A stretch of 64,000 nucleotides of DNA from Arctopsyche grandis. Taxonomy: Eukaryota > Arthropoda > Insecta > Trichoptera > Hydropsychidae. Made by a program: the position numbers and the translations under genes. The stretch lies in the NCBI RefSeq assembly GCF_051622035.1, contig NC_135359.1, positions 19,119,501 to 19,183,500 on the forward strand, in the 5' to 3' direction. The notes under the pieces are model-generated. The model did not search any database, was not told the origin of the DNA, and worked only from the letters and a program-made list of their open reading frames with translations. The first letter of the stretch is position 1. Every line of letters begins with the position of its first letter. This document shows, in pieces, positions 59,026-64,000 of this stretch.

Positions 59026-62000
59026 TTAGTCTTCCGTGCTTTCATTGTGATCAGAGGTTGCACCATTATCTTTGTGATCGACAGGGGATGGAGATCTCGA
59101 TTTTGATTTGCTCTTTTCTTTACTGACCGAATGGGATCGTTCCCTGAAATGTTCATTAAGAGAATATAATATAAAGTGAATAAAACGAATCGTATCAATG
59201 ACAAACACAGATTTATAAATAAAGAGGAACATTTATGCAATAATGAAGGTAAAAATATATCACCTGGAGATCCTGGGAGAAGTGCGGCTGTTGGCAGACT
59301 TGGATCGGGAGCGAGAGCGAGAACGTGATGCAGGGGATGCCGAGCGTTGCCTGCTCAAACAATACATGCAACATGCGACACAATTATAACTATTATCCAG
59401 ACATTCATCAATCTCACCAGGTACATTAATCATCAATAAGCTGTTCTGAAGCTGATTGCCCATTTACAATACAAATATAAAAAAATACATCCATGCTCAC
59501 ATGAATACACTTTAAACTACATAGTTATACTAAAAGAAAAAGGCAAAAAAAAAAAAAAATGGATCAGCACTAAATAGGGAATCGAGTAAAATATCAAAAT
59601 ATTTCACCAACACAATGGATACCATTAGCAGACTAAATAAAAAGTGTAATTCAAAATGTTGTTTCGTTTTGAATCTTTTGGTATAATCTATTGACAGTTT
59701 TATATAATATTAATGTACCTTGAGAAAATTAATTATATTTCAGAACATCCTACGTAAAAAAGATAAAATAAATTTTCCAAATCGATAAAATTTAAATAAT
59801 GTAATTTTAAATTTACGAGACAAATTGAGAATTTGTGAAAAAGTGCAAATCTACAAATAAAAAAATATTTAATACCTAAAATAATAAAAATTAAAAAGCT
59901 CAGTCAAATATTTAATGAAGCACATCTAAATATGTGCCCAACAATTTATACCAAAGTATATATAGCCTTCTATTTATTGCAAAATTAATGGAGACATTCA
60001 AATGAATTAAACAAAACTACCACTCACTTTGATCGAGACCGTGATTTGGGTGCAGGAGATTTGCTCTTCGGTCTTGTTTTGGAGTTTGAGCGAGAACGAG
60101 AACGGCTTGAACGACGGCTTCGAGACCTAATAAAAAGAATGAATGTTAAAATAGAACAATTATTTCAAACAATCAACACAAAATCAGAGTAGTTACGGAC
60201 CTTGAACGAGAGCGCGATCGGCGACGAGAACGAGATCGAGAACGACTACTAGAAGACCTAGAATGACGACCACCACGGCGCCTATCTTCAACCAACCGAA
60301 TACGGCGACCATTCAACTCAGTATTATCCAATTTATCCAGAGCATTTCGCAAATCCGAGTGGGTGGCAAATTCAACCACACTGAAATAAATAAAATATTC
60401 AGTTAAGACAGACGATCATAGAATTAAATTCATATAAAATTGATTTATTTTCACATCAGAAAAGGATTATCATCAGGGTCGTCAGCCCCGAAAGATGAAA
60501 GAAATAAAGTCATCATGACAAAACAAAAAAAAAAATCAAAATTTTTTTTATACGAAACTTACCCTTCATTTTTCCTTTGTTTGTGAGCATCAGCATAAGT
60601 CACTTCACCAGCCTGACGCATAAAATCCTTCAAATCCTGGGAAAATTTATACACTTTAGTATAAAACACTAAATTTGTCTAAAATATGTGGGATTCTGAA
60701 CTACAATCTCACTCATGAATAATTAATCAAATACAAAAGTTGGAGGAAAGTATAAAACAAATTTAAAAAAAATCAGAATGATATCTAATGATAAGCAAAT
60801 ATACCAAAAAATATACAATTCACTTAATATCATCGATGAAAAGCCACAATGAGATTGCATCAAAAACCCACCGAACACGTAAACTACTTGGTCTCTGTTA
60901 ATCAACACATCCTGGAAGTTAAGTCGAATTATTATTTACAAGATCTAGTGTGACACCCAAAAGTCGATACCTATGTAAGATCAACAATGTACAACACGAG
61001 AAACAATAACAATATAACGTAAATAAACGAAATTCCGGGAGGCATCCTCTTCCAAAAATGAGCAATTCCTTTGTCCATGCTGTTTCCTTGCATTGACCAT
61101 ATTCGTCTTGCTCCATTTACACACGATAAACACATGTGATTATCTTCATTCTTCAAACTGCAATTTAAGTCATACATCATTTCGGACAATCAGCATATTC
61201 TCAGTCTCTTCTACAGCAATCAGTCCAGTTTCCACGGAGCAAACGTTATGCATCCAAAAATAGACTTCAGGCTCCATCTTCTATTTCAAAAATCCAGCCT
61301 CCAAATTTAGTGGTCCCAAGATGAGATCAGCTTCCGGTTCCAAATAATTCCTAGCTTCAGATTTCAACTTCCTAGTTCCAGATCCATTAAGCTTCCCGTG
61401 TTCAGTTTCCATTTTCAGATTCAAATAGATATATTCCAGTCGGATGTCTTCATGTCACTTGTTCAAAAGAAACCCACATCGAAAGAATTAAATGTTAATC
61501 TGTGCCAGTTTAAAATAAATAAAAACTTGGATAGGTACTTGAAAAAAAAAAAAATAATAATAAAAAAATAAGCACAAATTTTGACAATCTAAATAAAAAA
61601 AAATAGCAAATAGGGGGGAAATGTTTCCAGTTGGTTGATCCGAGATGAACGCAGTTTAGGAAACACCCACTTGTCCATTCTGATTGTGAGACACTATTCG
61701 ATACACAGATTAACATTATCCGATTAGCATTTGGTACAATGTTGAACTTACATATGTGAATAGATGGCGACAAACTTTTGGGCTCACGTATCGTGTGAAA
61801 GCAAAGTGAAAATAGTGATACAATAAATAAAATGATTACTCGTGATTGTCAGCCGGGGCCCAACTGAGTGTGGTTACCTTCCCTCTGAGAGTGACTGGGG
61901 CTCAAGAGCGAGCGTTAGTCAGGATCACCCTCTCCGGGAACAATGGCGAACCTCTCTGGGGACCTGGGAACTTCCTTAACCGACACCTCCCTCACAGATC

Positions 62001-63880
62001 TTACACGGGTACCTCTAGTAGTGGTAGTGGGCTCTTTGAAAATAACATTTCGTTCTTTTTGTTTCAGTTCAATCATAAACATACAACATTTACTTTATAC
62101 AATGGCCTAATTATAAGAGATATGTATATATATGTATATATAGATATTACACAATTTATCAAGCATGCATGATATATTTTAAGGTAACACGAAAGTCCAC
62201 TGAAGACGCATTTCCGAAAACTGCGGGTCCACAGCCAGATATATCGATAGGGAGATTGCTTCGGTGAAAACTCGTGCTCTTCGACCAGCTTGTCCAGCTG
62301 CAAAGCGTGTGTTCGCAAAACGGCGTGTTCTTGTCCAAATTCCATACTCATTCGTTCTCTTCACTGTGACGAAATCTCTTGAGGTCCGTAAGACTGCCGT
62401 TGGTGCCGAATGGCAATAGTGGTCAATCACTGTCCAGTCTAAGGTCGAACGTCTCCAATTCGTCCTAGTATCTTGCTATCCGAGCTTAGTATATTGTTAA
62501 CTAGAATCAACACAATCCACGCATCTAACCCGCAATACCTGTCATAAGACCTAGAATCATTGAATCTAAAAATAAGTGACCACTACTTCAAAAAACACTA
62601 TACATGCCTAATTCTTCAATTTACTCTCACAAAATCGAATCACTTTCAGTTTATAATCTATTTTGATTGAAATGCCGCAATGTTAGACAGTTACAAGAGG
62701 CATGTTCGCGCACAATATTTATGAATTCTTTTAAGTTTAAGGTTTTGTGGAAAAGCCTCTGAATGCCCTCAAAATCAGGGGTTTTGGAAAATACAAATAA
62801 TTTTTTTCTTTGTTTACCTGCCAACTGATGCGACTGGATAGATTCTCCACAATAAGCCGGAACTCAGTGCGCGTAGGTGGTCCATACCTGTAGCATACAA
62901 TTAAAACATATACCAAAATGTATTTAAGAAAATGTATATTACTTATATTAAGCTCTCTACTAAGTTTGATAAAATCGCAACCCCAGTGCTGACCAGTTAA
63001 TTTTAATTCATGCTGACTAATTTTTCAGATTATATCAACTTTTTTAAAATATGTACAAAGAATGAAAGTAAAAAAAAATTTCTTTAATCATACAATTAAA
63101 TCAATACAGCACTGAAGAAGTTTCATTTTAATAAGCCAAAAAGGTTAAAAAAAGCATATTTGAGAATTAGTTTTGTCGTTAATTTCTTAAAAAAAAAATA
63201 AAAAAATAGCACTAGCCCAATTTTTGTAATACGGAAAAGGCACAAACTATCAAATTAAAATACCCAAAAAAAAAAAAAATTAAATAGGAAAGAATTAGTT
63301 ACAAATCACACAACTGTAGTACAGTCTATTTGATATAGTGATGAAATACATATCATATGTAGCTGGACATACAATTCTGGTGAATTAAAAATTAAAGGAA
63401 TTTATTTTCTTTAATGATATTAATGAGTAAATAGCAAAATTTGAATTGGTCGACATGTAAAAATCAATTACTTTTTTTAATGATTTGTAATAAATAAATT
63501 CAGACTTAAGGTCATCTTCCAAAGACTAGCATCAATTTACTTAGCGTGCGTAAAAAATCGCACAAGAAAACTTTGAACCACCCACATAAATGTATACATA
63601 TAGATTCATCTTCCCTTTGAACAAAATCGATTTTGATTTAAGCTTATTGTTTTAAAGACTACTCTGGCTATTTCGTTTGTTAGTTATTATATACTATATA
63701 TATATTGATAAACTAATATGTATAAAATATAAAGGGTATAGAGGTGTTGGTCACATGGGAGTTCGTGAGTCGTATTTATCCCGGCTACGAGGTCTGCGTG
63801 GTGGGGGTGCCCCATAGCGTCCGTAGTCACGCCACATGTCGGCCCCACGTGGTGTGCCTCGAGCCCTCTCCACAGATACC
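59026..63880 (-). CDS. B52: SR-family splicing factor, B52/SRSF4-5-6 type (partial, 3' seven exons)
   Basis: Serine/arginine-rich RNA-binding protein that acts in the nucleus in constitutive and alternative splicing. Exons in coding order are 63880-63755, 62887-62818, 60636-60563, 60380-60201, 60126-60028, 59350-59264 and 59143-59026, with the TAA stop at 59026-59028. Each junction has AG/GT borders and the phases match. The first exon carries the end of RRM1 ([12 protein letters not shown]) and an arginine/glycine/proline linker. Exons two to four build RRM2, seen as [37 protein letters not shown] and [18 protein letters not shown], the last followed by [12 protein letters not shown]. The RS domain begins in exon four and runs through the last three exons. 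The protein ends HNESTED, close to the acidic tail I remember for fly B52. RRM1 and the start codon are outside the window. Family identity is firm; paralogue naming is by similarity from memory. Confidence 0.93.
60637..62817 (-). other. Large intron splitting RRM2 of the SR gene
   Basis: This 2.2-kb intron separates the two RRM2 exons that end SRISWQ and begin DLKDFM. Donor CAG/GTAAAC and acceptor CCAG are clear. Most of it is AT-rich and featureless, with A-runs near 61540-61560. One GC-rich island at about 61850-62035 stands out and is described separately. All other introns of the gene are shorter than about 950 bases, so the size is unusual within this gene. Confidence 0.7.
61850..62035 (-). 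other. GC-rich island inside an SR-gene intron (candidate regulatory or poison exon)
   Basis: About 185 bases far richer in G+C than the surrounding intron, with no match to any repeat seen elsewhere in the window. On the coding strand it contains possible donors (GGGAAG/GTAACC near 61875) and several stop codons, as expected of a cassette exon that would trigger decay. A strong polypyrimidine tract is not obvious upstream. The plus strand also has an open frame from 61846, but it resembles no family I know. The role is inferred from position and composition only. Confidence 0.35.
62888..63754 (-). other. Intron between RRM1-linker and RRM2 exons of the SR gene
   Basis: The donor begins GTGACC at 63754 and the acceptor TACAG ends at 62888. 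The body is AT-rich with several A and T runs (63240-63290) and no recognisable mobile element. The donor overlaps an in-frame TGA, so failure to splice would end translation just after the RRM1 linker. Confidence 0.65.
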
Positions 63881-64000
63881 CTGTAACATAACACCACTGC
63901 CTCAGCCACATCCCCCATACCAGAGTCCCTCCCTTACCAGTCTGGCAGTGCAAAGGTAATCAGTCGGTGACTAACTACACTAATACGTGCGTGTCTTCAA

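Noticed and set aside
61846..62172. Plus-strand 108-codon frame as an intron-nested gene
   Set aside because: No family resemblance and no promoter or splice support; the GC-rich part is better considered as a regulatory or cassette exon on the minus strand.
63687..63959. Opposed 88- and 71-codon frames at the right edge as separate genes
   Set aside because: They are other-frame shadows of the SR-gene exon 63755-63880 and its flanks.
1..64000. CRISPR arrays, bacterial operons or ribosomal RNA genes
   Set aside because: Genes have introns, repeats are eukaryotic transposons, and no regularly spaced repeat array or rRNA core motif was seen.

Overview
This is a gene-poor, AT-rich stretch of an animal genome, almost certainly an insect. 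The evidence is multi-exon genes with short GT-AG introns, an SR-protein gene whose closest remembered match is fruit-fly B52, dense ACAT/ATGT microsatellites, and a mobile-element mix typical of insects: jockey-type and RTE-type LINEs, tRNA-derived SINEs, and hAT, piggyBac, PIF/Harbinger and TA-flanked DNA elements. I cannot name the order or species from sequence alone.

Three host genes could be rebuilt exon by exon. (1) At 24368-25236 (+) a four-exon gene predicts a 204-residue secreted glycoprotein with a signal peptide and four cysteines. It may belong to the insect ML/DUF1091-like secreted families, but this is tentative. (2) At 51220-52478 (+) a five-exon gene predicts a 254-residue G-patch protein, clearly the orthologue of GPATCH11. 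(3) At 59026-63880 (-) are seven exons of an SR splicing factor of the B52/SRSF4-5-6 type. They cover the end of RRM1 through RRM2 and the RS domain to the stop, with a polyadenylation signal at 58355-58360. The RRM1 exons lie beyond the right edge. Splice phases agree in all three models.

Layout. 1-24000 holds no recognisable host gene. It contains decayed RTE LINE fragments, a 1.5-kb hAT element with a perfect 8-bp target duplication (8966-10471), two copies of a TA-flanked MITE, SINEs, a fold-back element and the best RTE reverse-transcriptase fragment (23153-23990). The secreted-protein gene follows at 24.4-25.2 kb. 25.3-48 kb again lacks recognisable genes, with Harbinger-type MITEs, SINEs, LINE tails, a decayed jockey C-terminus, and several GC-richer islands that could be regulatory. 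48.4-50.6 kb is a jockey-type LINE with one internal stop. GPATCH11 lies between that LINE and a deleted piggyBac element with TTAA flanks. 53.5-58.1 kb is a field of DNA transposons, including a Harbinger derivative nested in the long inverted repeat of another element. The SR gene fills the right end.

Biologically, the two right-hand genes both belong to nuclear RNA processing (SR splicing factor) or a G-patch family often linked to RNA helicases, but nothing shows they act together. Most of the window is a record of transposon activity. The points most worth checking are the nested and inverted-repeat elements, a GC-rich island inside an SR-gene intron (candidate poison exon), and a stop codon that overlaps one of that gene's splice donors.
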